Below are positions 21,108 to 29,805 of a stretch of DNA of 64,000 bases, piece by piece; within the stretch, counting starts at the first letter, position 1; each line of letters starts with the position of its first letter. The stretch lies in contig CAWBFS010000046.1 in NCBI GenBank assembly GCA_963788085.1, positions 1 to 64,000 on the forward strand, read 5' to 3'. The stretch is from AP-15 sp963788085 (GTDB taxonomy: Bacteria > Pseudomonadota > Alphaproteobacteria > ATCC43930 > CGMCC-115725). The notes under the pieces are model-generated. The model had not been told where the DNA came from, made no database searches, and worked only from the letters and a program-made list of their open reading frames with translations. The position numbers and the translations under genes were made by a program.

Positions 21108-22320
21108 ATGCCGGTGTTTCTGCTCCGTCTGATGCTGGTCGCCTCCGTTGCCGGGGCGATGGCTGCTAATTCGCGCGCGGCCGAGAGCCAACCGACGCCC
21201 GGCGTCTCCGACACTCAGATCAAGATCGGCCAGACGATCGCCTATAGCGGGCCGGCCTCGTCCTTCGCGACGATCGGGCGCACTCAGGCGGCCTTTTACC
21301 GCATGGTCAACGACGCCGGCGGGATCAACGGCCGCAACATCGATTTCATCACGCTCGACGACGGCTACAGCCCGCCTAAAACGGTCGAGCAGACCCGACG
21401 ACTGGTCGAGCAGGACCAGGTCTTCGGCATCTTCGGCTCGCTCGGCACCCCGACCAACGCCTCGGTGCAGCGCTACCTCAACGAGCGCAAGGTGCCGCAG
21501 ATGTTTCTGTTCACCGGCACTTCGCGTTTTCGCGACCCGCAGCATTACCCGTGGACGATGGGCGGCGATCTGAGCTTTGTCAGCGAGACGCGAGGTTTCG
21601 CCAAGTTCATTCTCAAGGAAAAGCCGGACGCGAAAATCGCGGTGTTGTACCAGAACGACGATTACGGCAAGGACCACCTCAACACCTTGAAAGCCGCCCT
21701 CGGCGACAAGGCGAAAACGATGGTCGTCGCCGAGGCGTCCTACGAGGTCACCGATCCGACTGTCAGATTCGCAGATCGTCGCGTTGAACGCGTCCGGCGC
21801 CGACACATTGCTCGACGTCGCATTGCCCAAATTCGCCGCGCAGGCGATCCGCAAAGTCGCCGAGGTCGGCTGGCATCCGCTGCACATCGTGCCGTACCCG
21901 GCCTCCTCGATCCCGCTGGTCATGCAGCCGGCCGGGCTCGATCATTCCGTCGGCGTCATCACCGCCGAGTTCCTGAAGGAGCCGGGCGACCCGGCCTGGC
22001 AGAACGACCCCGAAGTCCGCGCCTATCTCGATTTCATGAAGAACTACAATTCCGGCGTCGACCCGAACGACTGGTCGAACGTCATCGCCTATTACATGGC
22101 TTCCGCAGTCGTCGAGGCCCTGAAGAGCTGCGGCCCCGAAGTGACGCGCGAGCGGCTGCTCGACCGCGTCTCACATATGGAGGAGGTCGCAGTGCCGATG
22201 CTGATTCCCGGGATCACGCTCAATACCACCCCGACCGACTATCACGCGATCAAGCAGATGCGGCTGAAACGGTTCGACGGCACGCGCTGGGTCCCGCTCG
22301 GCGACATCATCAGCGAATAG
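21108..22320 (+). CDS. ABC transporter substrate-binding protein, branched-chain amino acid type (one frameshift)
   Basis: About 404 residues. A signal peptide (MPVFLLRLMLVASVAGAMA) is followed by a periplasmic-binding protein of the LivJ/type I fold: SDTQIKIGQTIAYSGPASSFATIGR, FYRMVNDAGGINGRNIDF, QDQVFGIFGSLGTPTNASVQ and KIAVLYQNDDYGKDHL. The frame changes near 21766; removing one A gives TVDSQIVALNASGADT and continues to the stop at 22320. No permease or ATPase of the LIV type is adjacent, so the partners are elsewhere and the ligand is unknown. The ATG at 21108 puts the signal peptide at the N-terminus. Confidence 0.87.
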
Positions 22321-22332
22321 TATCAGCGGAGA

Positions 22333-22462
22333 AACAGCCAGGAACAGCCAGGAATAACAGCGGTTTTGGTAATTTGTGAGGCGAAAAGCGCGAGGCTTTC
22401 CGCGACTTAGGCCAGTTATCCTGGCTGTTTTTAATGCGGATTATCAGCCAGCATCAGCCAGC
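22333..22462. terminator. structured spacer with repeated AACAGCCAGG units and terminator-like end
   Basis: AACAGCCAGGA occurs at 22333-22343 and again at 22343-22353. Its inverse TCCTGGCTGTT lies at 22419-22429 and runs into a T tract (22428-22432), as in a terminator for the substrate-binding protein gene but with a long loop. ATCAGCCAGC is then repeated in tandem at 22443-22462. The long loop makes the terminator role only tentative. Confidence 0.35.
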
Positions 22463-22477
22463 CTCGCAGCGACGCCC

Positions 22478-22834
22478 TCACCGGCGGCCGGTCTGGTCGC
22501 GAAACTGCTCGAGCCGTTCGAATTGGCTGACCACCGTGTGGCAAGGCGGGGTCGGCGTGCGGCCGTTACCCTCGGCACGCGCGCTCTCCCGAAAGATTTG
22601 GGCAAAGCGTGACTTGGCCGCGGTCTGTTCGCTGGCATCGTCCGCCGCGGCGACGATCAGCTCGCGAATTACTTTGCCGGCGCGCACGACGCGGTCGTCC
22701 GGAACACCGCAGCGATACGCATTGCCCAGCAGGACCGCGCCGGTCTCGGCGATCCTCGTCGGGTTGGCCGCCGTGGCGGGCCCGCTCGCGGAGAAGAGGA
22801 ATGCAGCAGCGGCGATTATCGGCATCGGACGCAT
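22478..22834 (-). CDS. small secreted protein of unknown function
   Basis: A 118-residue protein with a signal peptide (PIIAAAAFLFSASGPATAA) and two cysteines in the mature part (YRCGVPDD and PPCHTVVSQF) that could form a disulfide. The middle is helical and alanine-rich (KVIRELIVAAADDASEQTAAK). I do not recognise the family. The start is the ATG at 22832-22834; a longer frame exists but would bury the signal peptide. Confidence 0.6.
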   Translation of the reverse strand: MRPMPIIAAAAFLFSASGPATAANPTRIAETGAVLLGNAYRCGVPDDRVVRAGKVIRELIVAAADDASEQTAAKSRFAQIFRESARAEGNGRTPTPPCHTVVSQFERLEQFRDQTGRR

Positions 22835-22989
22835 GGCAAGCTCCAACCGGGTGCTTACCGGTGGAACACCGGCGAGCTCCAGCTCGGTTCCGGTTAAAGT
22901 CGAGCGCAAAAGGGGAATTGTCGGGTCGTATCCGTGACATTTTGTGGGCCAAGCTGAGGCAGCCCCGCCACGTTGCCCCTCGCACTACG

Positions 22990-23367
22990 TTAGTCGGCGT
23001 AGTAATGGAATTCGTACAACAGACAGCCGCCGTTCGATTTGAACGGGCCGTGGACGGCGCCGGGCGGTCGGCACGCGTAGGTGCCCGCGGGAAAGCTCTC
23101 GCCGCCCTGCCCCTCGGCATCGTTGCCGACCGTCAGGTCGCCCTCGATGAGGTAGACCTCTTCCCAGTATTCGTGGACGAACGGCTCGGTCGTGAACACC
23201 CCCGGCGCAAACCGCAACAGGCGGGTTCGGCTGCCGTTGCGCCGCGGTTCGTCGAGTGAACCCGCCAGGATCTTCTGCTCGATGCCGGTTGGATAGCCGG
23301 GAGGCGTCGACCACCCCGAGCTCATATCGACCCGGTGAAATTCGAGATGCGGCTTGTTGACAGGCAT
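22990..23367 (-). CDS. cupin-domain protein
   Basis: A 125-residue single-domain cupin. The core motifs are FTTEPFVHEYWEEVYLIEGDL (likely metal ligands H and E) and GTYACRPPGAVHGPFKSNGG. The N-terminus, KPHLEFHRVDMSSGWSTPPGYP, and the presence of one domain only fit small ChrR/anti-sigma-like or dioxygenase-like cupins of unknown substrate. It is divergent from the amino acid ABC operon, with starts 83 bases apart. Confidence 0.78.
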   Translation of the reverse strand: MPVNKPHLEFHRVDMSSGWSTPPGYPTGIEQKILAGSLDEPRRNGSRTRLLRFAPGVFTTEPFVHEYWEEVYLIEGDLTVGNDAEGQGGESFPAGTYACRPPGAVHGPFKSNGGCLLYEFHYYAD

Positions 23368-23449
23368 TGGCTCATCCTTTGCTTCCGGCAAGTCCGATGG
23401 CTTGCTAGTTTCTGGCATGTCAAGGACCAAAGAAGAAGAGGAGGCTTCC

Positions 23450-24286
23450 ATGCTGTCACGCCGCTTGTTCGCCGCCGGAGCGGCGGGCGCTCCGGCAATC
23501 TTTGCCGGCGTTGCCCGGGCCGAAGACCAGCCCGCGGAATCGACGATCGACCGGATCAAGCGCGGGAAAGTTCTGCGCATCGCTGCTCTGCCCGGCGAGG
23601 CTCCTTACTTCAACAAGGACATCGCCTCGGGCGCCTGGTCCGGCATGTGCATCGAGATGGCCAAGGACATTGCCGGCGTTTTCGAGGCTCAAGTCGAATA
23701 TCTCGAATCGACCTACGGCAATTCGGTGCTCGACCTGCAGGCCAACAAGATCGATCTGGCTTTCGCGCTCAACCCGACGCCGAAGCGGGCGCTCGTCATC
23801 GATTTCACCCATGCGTTCTATCTGCACGGCTTCGGCATGGTCGGCAAGAAGGGCTTCCATGCCGAGAACTGGAGCGACCTCAACAAGCCCGAGGTCAAGG
23901 TGGCGGTCGATATCGGCTCGGTGCACGAGATCGCCGCGCGCCGCTTTGCGCCAAAGGCGACGATTATTGCATTGAAGGCGCGCGACGACTGCATTCTCGC
24001 GGTGCAGACCGGTCGAGCCGATTGCGTGATCCTTGCGGTCAATCTAGGGCTGACCGCAGTCAAGAAGAACCCGGCGCTCGGCGAATTCCAGATGCTGCAT
24101 CAGCCGCGGGTGCAACTGCCGACCTGCATGGGCATACGCATGGAGCCGGACAAGCGGTGGCGCGATTTCCTCAACGCTTGGGTCGATTACAACCGCGGTA
24201 TTCAGCAAATCCGGGAGTGGCTCTACGCGGGTTTGGCCATCAACGGGGTCAAGCCCGAAGACGTCCCCTCCGACGTGGAACTGTGA
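23450..24286 (+). CDS. ABC transporter substrate-binding protein, polar amino acid family (SBP 3)
   Basis: A 278-residue periplasmic protein with a Tat-like leader (SRRLFAAGAAGAPAIFAG). The mature part shows the family 3 pattern: RGKVLRIAALPGEAPYFN, GMCIEMAKDIAGVF, VEYLESTYGNSVLDLQANKIDLAF and CILAVQTGRADCVILAV. The start is the ATG at 23450, preceded by a strong AAGAGGAGG. It is first in an operon with a permease and an ATPase, which supports uptake of a polar amino acid; the ligand is not determined. Confidence 0.92.
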   Translation: MLSRRLFAAGAAGAPAIFAGVARAEDQPAESTIDRIKRGKVLRIAALPGEAPYFNKDIASGAWSGMCIEMAKDIAGVFEAQVEYLESTYGNSVLDLQANKIDLAFALNPTPKRALVIDFTHAFYLHGFGMVGKKGFHAENWSDLNKPEVKVAVDIGSVHEIAARRFAPKATIIALKARDDCILAVQTGRADCVILAVNLGLTAVKKNPALGEFQMLHQPRVQLPTCMGIRMEPDKRWRDFLNAWVDYNRGIQQIREWLYAGLAINGVKPEDVPSDVEL

Positions 24287-24296
24287 GCGAGGAAAG

Positions 24297-24392
24297 CCCC
24301 CACCCTGACCCTCCCCCGCAGGCGGGTGAGGGAACCCGGTTGCACCTTCTTACATTCCCTCCCCCGCCTGCGGGGGAGGGTTAGGGTGGGGG
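24297..24392. repeat. 38-base near-perfect inverted repeat inside the amino acid ABC operon
   Basis: Arms at 24297-24334 and 24355-24392 match at 36 of 38 positions, with a 20-base loop. The text is CCCCCACCCTGACCCTCCCC with a GCAGGCGGGTGAGGGAA end. A half copy occurs at 27857-27900. The hairpin lies in the 115-base gap between the substrate-binding protein and permease genes, where it would stabilise or attenuate the downstream mRNA, as REP-type elements do. Confidence 0.8.
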
Positions 24393-24401
24393 CAACCGTC
24401 G

Positions 24402-25076
24402 GTGACCGGCAGCGGGTATGCCTGGGATTTTTCCTTCCTCTGGGCCTACCGCTGGTTGATTTTGGCAGGTCTGGGCGTCACGATTGCCTATACGATCGGC
24501 ACGATCCTGCTGGGGCTGGTGATCGGGCTCGTCGCCGGGCTGTTGCGATTGTCGCGCAACCCGATGATCACCGCGCCCCTGGTCGCTTATGTCGAGATCT
24601 TCCGCTGCACGCCTCTGCTCGTGCAGATCGTCTGGTTTTACTACGCTTTGCCGGTGGTTCTCGGCATCGACATTCCGGCGCATGTCGCGGCTGTATTGGT
24701 GTTGTCGCTCTATACCGGTGCCTTTTACGCCGAGATCATCCGCGGCGGGGTCAACTCGATCGAACGAGGCCAATGGGACGCGGCGCGCGCCATCGGCATG
24801 CGCCGCAATCAGGTCATGCGTCATGTGATCCTGCCGCAGGCCGTCAAGCGGATGATCCCGCCCTTCATGAACCAGTCGATCATTCAGCTGAAGAACACCT
24901 CGCTGGTGTCGACGATCGCGGTTGCCGATCTGCTCTACCAAGGGACGATCATCACCGCGGCGACCTACCGCCCGCTCGAAGTCTATACGATGGTCGCGAT
25001 CATCTATTTTCTCGTGCTGTTTCCGCTGACCTTGGCGGCGCAGCAGGTCGAGCGGCGGCTCGCCCGGGCGGATTAA
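24402..25076 (+). CDS. polar amino acid ABC transporter permease
   Basis: A 224-residue inner-membrane permease of the HisM/GlnP family with about five membrane segments. The EAA-loop motif is GQWDAARAIGMRRNQVMRHVILPQAVKRMIPP, and FRCTPLLVQIVWFYYALP is typical of the amino acid branch. The start is a GTG at 24402 (MTGSGYAWDFSFLW), directly after the hairpin repeat. One permease gene is present, so a homodimer is likely. Confidence 0.93.
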   Translation: MTGSGYAWDFSFLWAYRWLILAGLGVTIAYTIGTILLGLVIGLVAGLLRLSRNPMITAPLVAYVEIFRCTPLLVQIVWFYYALPVVLGIDIPAHVAAVLVLSLYTGAFYAEIIRGGVNSIERGQWDAARAIGMRRNQVMRHVILPQAVKRMIPPFMNQSIIQLKNTSLVSTIAVADLLYQGTIITAATYRPLEVYTMVAIIYFLVLFPLTLAAQQVERRLARAD

Positions 25077-25095
25077 GGCGCGCGGAATAGGCCCG

Positions 25096-25872
25096 ATGAT
25101 CGAGATCGCCGATCTCTGGAAGGCGTTCGGCGCGTCCCAAGTGCTGAAGGGAGTGTCGCTGCGGGTCGAGCGCGGCTCGGTCGTCGCGATCATTGGACCG
25201 AGCGGCTCCGGAAAATCGACGCTGCTGCGCTGCATCAACCTGCTCGAAGAACCCGACCGTGGGCGGATCTGCGTCGGCGAGCGCGAAATGCGCTTCGGTG
25301 AGGGCAGCCGCACCAAGCCGGCCGACCGCGAGCTGTCGGCGTTTCGTGCGGCGACCGGCATGGTCTTCCAGCATTTCAACCTGTTCCCGCACATGACGGC
25401 GCTCGGCAACGTCATGGCCGGGCCGACGATCGTCAAGCGGTTGGCGAGACGCGAGGCCGAGGATATCGGGCGTGGCTTGCTAGAGAAGGTCGGGCTAGGC
25501 GACAAAGCCGACGCCTATCCATCACATCTCTCCGGCGGGCAGCGGCAGCGCGTTGCGATCGCCCGAGCCCTGGCGATGAACCCCGCCGTAATGCTGTGCG
25601 ACGAGGTGACCTCGGCACTCGACCCCGAGCTGGTCGGCGAAGTCTTGGGGGTCGTCGAACAGCTCGCCCGCGAGGGAATGACGATGGTCATCGTCACCCA
25701 TGAGGTCGCCTTTGCCCATGAGGTCGCCGATCTCGTCGCCTTCATGAGCGACGGTGTCATTGTCGAGAGCGGCCCACCCGCGCAGCTCCTCGAAAACCCA
25801 CAAAACCCGCGCACCCGCGGCTTCCTCGCCCGCTTTCACCGGTCCATGGCGGGCTTTTCGGCTGGCGGTTGA
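25096..25872 (+). CDS. amino acid ABC transporter ATP-binding protein
   Basis: A 258-residue ATPase of the GlnQ/HisP type. Walker A is GPSGSGKST, the signature motif LSGGQRQRVAIARALA and Walker B MLCDEVTSALD. The switch histidine lies in VIVTHEVAFAHEV. It lies 19 bases after the permease gene, completing a three-gene uptake operon. Confidence 0.95.
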   Translation: MIEIADLWKAFGASQVLKGVSLRVERGSVVAIIGPSGSGKSTLLRCINLLEEPDRGRICVGEREMRFGEGSRTKPADRELSAFRAATGMVFQHFNLFPHMTALGNVMAGPTIVKRLARREAEDIGRGLLEKVGLGDKADAYPSHLSGGQRQRVAIARALAMNPAVMLCDEVTSALDPELVGEVLGVVEQLAREGMTMVIVTHEVAFAHEVADLVAFMSDGVIVESGPPAQLLENPQNPRTRGFLARFHRSMAGFSAGG

Positions 25873-25961
25873 GAGGGCATCTCGCGCCCTCCGGGACGGG
25901 GAACCCGGCCCGGCGCAAATCCGTATTTGAGGTCAGTGGATGACCAGTAAACCCAAACAGC

Positions 25962-26732
25962 ATGAGAAAACTATCCCTTCTCGTACCGGCCTCTGCCGCT
26001 CTCCTCGCGCTGGGTCTGGTGCCGGCTCAAGGCGCGTCCTCCCCGAAAATCGAATGGGTAGACCCCTTGCCCTCTCCACCGGAAGCCTCCGCGCCGCTGC
26101 CGCCCAAGGAGGCCCCGCCATCGGCAGCCCCGGACACCTCAGCGCAGCCGAAACCAGCCGAGAAGATGGCAGCCCCGGTGCCGTCGCCACAGCCGCCACC
26201 GGAGCCGCAGCAAGGATCCTCACGCCCGCCGCCGATAACGCCGGTTGTGCCGCATCCGCGGCGGCCCACTACTCCGGTTCGCTTGCCGGCGCCCGAGACG
26301 CCGCTGAAGCCGGCCGCGCCAGAGATCTCTCCACTCACCACCGAGGCGGCCAACTTCATGAACGCCTACTGGGCGAATGTCGGCGGCAGCAGCGACCAAG
26401 TGCTGCCTTACCTCAGTTCCGTCTACGCTCCTGTTGTCGACTACTATGGGAAGCCGGCGACCCGAGAAAGCATCCTCAAGGAGAAATTAAATTTCATCCG
26501 CCGCTGGCCGATCCGCCAGACCTGGTTGCCGCCGGGCGAGGCCAGTCCAAGGATCTCCTGCAATAATGCGACCGCGGAATGCGAGATTACGGGAGTTCGG
26601 GATTTTGATGCGGTGAGTGCCGAGCGCGGGGCTCGCTCTGTCGGGGCGGTTCGTTACTCATACACAGTCCGCTTCGCAGGCGGGTCGCCGCAGATCGTCG
26701 CCGAAGACAGCAAGGTCGTCTCGCACGAGTGA
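25962..26732 (+). CDS. secreted proline-rich protein with C-terminal NTF2-like domain
   Basis: A 256-residue protein with a signal peptide (LLVPASAALLALGLVPAQG), a disordered region from about 35 to 125 very rich in proline and alanine, and a folded C-terminal ~130 residues. That last part (EAANFMNAYWANVGGSSDQVLPYLSSVYAPVVDYYGK, then a closing SYTVRFAG strand) looks like an NTF2/SnoaL-type fold. It contains CNNATAECEITG, with two cysteines in a likely disulfide. No specific function is recognised. Confidence 0.72.
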   Translation: MRKLSLLVPASAALLALGLVPAQGASSPKIEWVDPLPSPPEASAPLPPKEAPPSAAPDTSAQPKPAEKMAAPVPSPQPPPEPQQGSSRPPPITPVVPHPRRPTTPVRLPAPETPLKPAAPEISPLTTEAANFMNAYWANVGGSSDQVLPYLSSVYAPVVDYYGKPATRESILKEKLNFIRRWPIRQTWLPPGEASPRISCNNATAECEITGVRDFDAVSAERGARSVGAVRYSYTVRFAGGSPQIVAEDSKVVSHE

Positions 26733-26803
26733 GGGGTTGTCGCGCTGCCGGCCGAAAGAGCGTAGGGTGATTCCTCCAATCGTGACGAAAAGCGGAGGAA
26801 CCG

Positions 26804-27853
26804 ATGCGCGGCGTGGTCTTCACGGGCGATCGCGAAATCGAGCTGATGGAATTCCCCGACCCGACACCGGGGCCCGGCGAGGTCGTCGTCGAAATGAAGG
26901 CCTCGGGGATGTGCGGCAGCGATCTGCACCAGTATCGCCGGCCCAAATCGGGCGGCGAGTCGATCGGCGGGCTGCCGGTCAACCCGAACCCGGTCATCGG
27001 CGGCCACGAGCCGTGCGGGATAGTCGCGGCGATCGGCCCGGAGGTCAGCGAGAAGATGGCGCGCGTCGGCCAGCGCGTCATGGTGCACCACTACAAGGGA
27101 TGCACGGTGTGCGAGCACTGCCGCTCGGGCTGGTCGCAGCTGTGCCAGGAAGAGCCGGTGCTCGTCTACGGCAACAACGCCCATGGCGGGCATGCGCGCT
27201 ATCTGAAGGTGCCGGCCTTCACGTTGGTGCCGCTGCACGATGAGCTGTCTTTCTCCGCCGGCGCGGCGATCTCGTGCGGCACCGGCACCGCCTATGGGGC
27301 GCTGCGGCGGCTTAACATCTCGGGGAACGACACGATCGCGCTGTTCGGCCAGGGACCGGTCGGCCTGTCGGCGACGCAGCTCGCGAGCGCGATGGGCGCC
27401 CGCGTCATCGCGCTGGATGTCAGCCCGGAGCGGCTGGAGCGAGCCAAGGAATTCGGCGCCTGGGAGACCGTCAACCCCCGGTCCAACGACCCGGTCGGCG
27501 CGATCAAGGATTTGACGCATGGCGGCGCCGACTTCACCCTCGATACGTCGAGCCAGCCCGAGGGCCGCATCTCGGCGGTGCGCTCGGCCAAAGTGTGGGG
27601 CACGGTCGCATTTGTCGGCGAACGAAACAATGTGACGATCGATGTCAGCCCCGACATGCTGCGCAAGCAATTGACGATAATCGGCTCCTGGACCTTCTCG
27701 TGGCAGGGCCAAGCCGATTGCGCCCGGTTCGTCGTCGAGCGCAAGGTCGACGTCGACCGCCTCTTCACCCACCAATGGAAGCTCGACCAGGCCGAAGAAG
27801 CCTATCGCCTGTTCGACACGCAAACCACCGGCAAGGGCGTCTTCTTGATGTAA
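26804..27853 (+). CDS. zinc-dependent alcohol dehydrogenase (MDR family)
   Basis: A 349-residue medium-chain dehydrogenase. The catalytic zinc ligands are in SGMCGSDLHQY and GGHEPCG. The structural zinc cysteines form C-x2-C-x2-C-x7-C in GCTVCEHCRSGWSQLC. The cofactor-binding fold is in ALFGQGPVGLSATQLASAMGARVIALD. Substrate is not evident; the nearest characterised groups are threonine, sorbitol and L-iditol-type dehydrogenases. It appears monocistronic with AGGA before the ATG. Confidence 0.9.
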   Translation: MRGVVFTGDREIELMEFPDPTPGPGEVVVEMKASGMCGSDLHQYRRPKSGGESIGGLPVNPNPVIGGHEPCGIVAAIGPEVSEKMARVGQRVMVHHYKGCTVCEHCRSGWSQLCQEEPVLVYGNNAHGGHARYLKVPAFTLVPLHDELSFSAGAAISCGTGTAYGALRRLNISGNDTIALFGQGPVGLSATQLASAMGARVIALDVSPERLERAKEFGAWETVNPRSNDPVGAIKDLTHGGADFTLDTSSQPEGRISAVRSAKVWGTVAFVGERNNVTIDVSPDMLRKQLTIIGSWTFSWQGQADCARFVVERKVDVDRLFTHQWKLDQAEEAYRLFDTQTTGKGVFLM

Positions 27854-27856
27854 GCA

Positions 27857-27900
27857 ATTCCCTCCCCTTGCGGCGCGGGGGAGGGTTAAGGTGGGGGCTA
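27857..27900. repeat. half copy of the GC-rich hairpin repeat
   Basis: TTCCCTCCCCTTGCGGCGCG followed by GGGGAGGGTTAAGGTGGGGG closely matches the right arm of the hairpin at 24355-24392. It lies between convergent genes and may act as a bidirectional terminator. Confidence 0.6.
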
Positions 27901-28530
27901 CTGCGCCCTCGTATAGCGGCGGCACTCGATGCGTAAATGGTCGCGGAAATGCGGCCGCATCTTCTGCGTCCAAGGGGTGTCCGCCGCCTTCTTCCATTCG
28001 GCCGAACGCACCACCTCGGGCGAGGTCAGGTGGTAGAGGGCCACATAGCGCTGGATGCCGCCGGTCCCCCGGTAGCGCCGGGCGCACAACGTGCCCGGCA
28101 CCGAGCCTAGGGCCGGAATGTGCTCGGTGTTGTACCATTCGTTGAATTCATGCTCGTGCTCGGGCGCCACATTCATCCCAATCAGCATGAGGGCTGCGGC
28201 CTGAGGTGGCGCCGTCCGGTCTCCGGGAAACAGTTGCTCGCCCTCGTACCGCAAGATGCTTTTCCGAAACTTCGCGGTGCGTTTGGTCCAGGGCGACCCG
28301 TTCTCGCCGCCGACCGCGAGGTAGGGCGGGCTATGCAGCACGCCGACATTGTCGAGGTCGTAGGTCGCAACCGAGATCTTCCGGTTGTCCGTGCCGATCC
28401 AGCGGTCCGCGTTCAGAAAGCCCGGCACCCGCAGCCGCTCGGGGATGTGCTCCAGATCGTACCAATCGTGAAATTCGTCCTCGGGCGCCGCCGAGAAATC
28501 CATCGCCGCAATCAGGATACCCTTCGCCAT
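27898..28530 (-). CDS. EthD-like protein with two dimeric alpha-beta barrel repeats
   Basis: A 210-residue protein made of two homologous halves. The first contains EDEFHDWYDLEHIPERLRVPGF and the second HEHEFNEWYNTEHIPALGSVPG, so the ~100-residue ferredoxin-like unit has been duplicated in tandem. The pattern DWYxxEHIP is typical of EthD-type and related stress-response barrels. Function is unknown. The start at 28528-28530 has GGGAGGGA upstream. It is divergent from a ChrR-like cupin gene, which may share its control region. Confidence 0.78.
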   Translation of the reverse strand: MAKGILIAAMDFSAAPEDEFHDWYDLEHIPERLRVPGFLNADRWIGTDNRKISVATYDLDNVGVLHSPPYLAVGGENGSPWTKRTAKFRKSILRYEGEQLFPGDRTAPPQAAALMLIGMNVAPEHEHEFNEWYNTEHIPALGSVPGTLCARRYRGTGGIQRYVALYHLTSPEVVRSAEWKKAADTPWTQKMRPHFRDHLRIECRRYTRAQ

Positions 28531-28635
28531 GATTCCCTCCCGAGAAGCCGGGCCATCATCATCGAGGCCCGCCGCTCTTTCCAGCATAGCCGGGTTTCGG
28601 GCTATCATCGAGCGACACACCAGCGAGGGAAGCCA

Positions 28636-29037
28636 ATGAGCGCAAACACCCCGTTTCTCAAAGACGCCGAGCGGCTCGGGCCTCTGGCGTCCCGTTACGT
28701 CGAGGTCGAGAGCCTGCCGTGGAAGCCGACCCCATGCGCCGGCATCGACATGAAAATCCTGCTGGAAGATCCGGAAAGCGGGCTCCTGACTGCGCTTTTC
28801 CGCTGGCAGCCGGGCGCCGAGCTGGCATTGCACGAGCATGTCGAAGTCGAGCAGACCTTTGTGCTCGAAGGCAGCCTTGTCGACGATGAGGGCGAGGTGC
28901 GCGCCGGCAACTACGTCTGGCGCCCCAAAGGCAACCGGCACATCGCCCGCTCACCCAAGGGCGCGCTGGTGTTGTCGATGTTCCTGAAGCCGAACATCTT
29001 TCTCGCCGGCGCCGCGACCGGCCAGGATCTGCGATAG
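28636..29037 (+). CDS. ChrR-like cupin protein
   Basis: A 133-residue cupin. Metal-ligand residues are visible in LALHEHVEVEQTFVLEGSLVDDEG and YVWRPKGNRHIARSPKGALVL, the pattern of the ChrR C-terminal cupin. There is no zinc-binding anti-sigma domain in front, so it is a free-standing cupin rather than a complete ChrR anti-sigma factor. It is preceded by GAGGGAAG before the ATG at 28636. Confidence 0.82.
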   Translation: MSANTPFLKDAERLGPLASRYVEVESLPWKPTPCAGIDMKILLEDPESGLLTALFRWQPGAELALHEHVEVEQTFVLEGSLVDDEGEVRAGNYVWRPKGNRHIARSPKGALVLSMFLKPNIFLAGAATGQDLR

Positions 29038-29061
29038 CGACTCGTTCGAGTCGTTCTACCT

Positions 29062-29150
29062 CGTCATTGCCGGGCTTGACCCGGCAATCCCGCGGCACTT
29101 CCATAAGCCATTGCGTTTCGTAGATGCCCGGGTCAAGCCCGGGCATGACG
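29062..29150. repeat. palindromic repeat CGTCATTGCCGGGCTTGACC / GGTCAAGCCCGGGCATGACG
   Basis: Arms of about 28 bases at 29062-29090 and 29123-29150 are inverse complements except at a few positions, separated by ~35 bases. This CGTCAT...ATGACG type is one of several palindromic families in the window and lies just downstream of the cupin gene. Confidence 0.75.
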
Positions 29151-29178
29151 ATTTCGGGCGGGCGGAAAAGGATGGATC

Positions 29179-29799
29179 ATGGCGCTCAAGATCTACGGCG
29201 TGGCGCGCTCGCGCGCCTTCCGAACCTTGTGGATGGCCAAGGAGCTGGGGCTCGATTACGAGCATGTGAGGGTCGATTTCGCCACTGGTGAGACGCGCAC
29301 ACAAGCGCATCTCGCGCTCAATCCCAACGGGCATGTTCCGGTCATCGACGATGACGGGTTCGTGCTGTGGGAGTCGATGGCGATCAACCTTTATCTCGCG
29401 AAGAAATACGGAGCGGGCACGCTCTATCCGACCCGGCTCGAGGACGAGGCGCGGGCTTGGCAATGGAGCTTTTGGGGGATGACCGAGGTCGAGCGGCCGG
29501 TGCTCACGGCATTGTTCAACCGCGCCATTCTTCCGGAGGACAAGCGGGATGCCGTGGCGGCGGACGACGCCGAGAAGCAGCTGGCGCAGCCGCTAAGCGT
29601 GCTCGACGGCGCGCTCGGCCGCAACCTCCATCTGCTCGGCGACAATTTCACCGTCGCCGATCTCAATGTCGCCAGCATTCTGGCCTGGGCGCGGCCGGCC
29701 CAGATCGACATGTCACCCTTCCCGAAAGTTGCCGAGTGGCTCAAAAACTGCGCCGAGCGCCCGGCCGCACGTGCCGCCCGGCAATTGCAGCGGGAGTAG
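29179..29799 (+). CDS. glutathione S-transferase family protein
   Basis: A 206-residue protein with the thioredoxin-like N-terminal domain (LKIYGVARSRAFRTLWMAKELGLDYEHV) and the cis-proline/ESMA region (NPNGHVPVIDDDGFVLWESMAINLYLAKKY), followed by the helical C-terminal domain containing LLGDNFTVADLNVASILAW. The class is not certain. Complete; start at 29179. Confidence 0.9.
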   Translation: MALKIYGVARSRAFRTLWMAKELGLDYEHVRVDFATGETRTQAHLALNPNGHVPVIDDDGFVLWESMAINLYLAKKYGAGTLYPTRLEDEARAWQWSFWGMTEVERPVLTALFNRAILPEDKRDAVAADDAEKQLAQPLSVLDGALGRNLHLLGDNFTVADLNVASILAWARPAQIDMSPFPKVAEWLKNCAERPAARAARQLQRE

Positions 29800-29805
29800 A
29801 GGAGG

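Noticed and set aside
28206..28532. Plus-strand 108-codon frame opposite the EthD-like gene
   Set aside because: Antisense shadow of a protein with clear internal duplication on the other strand.
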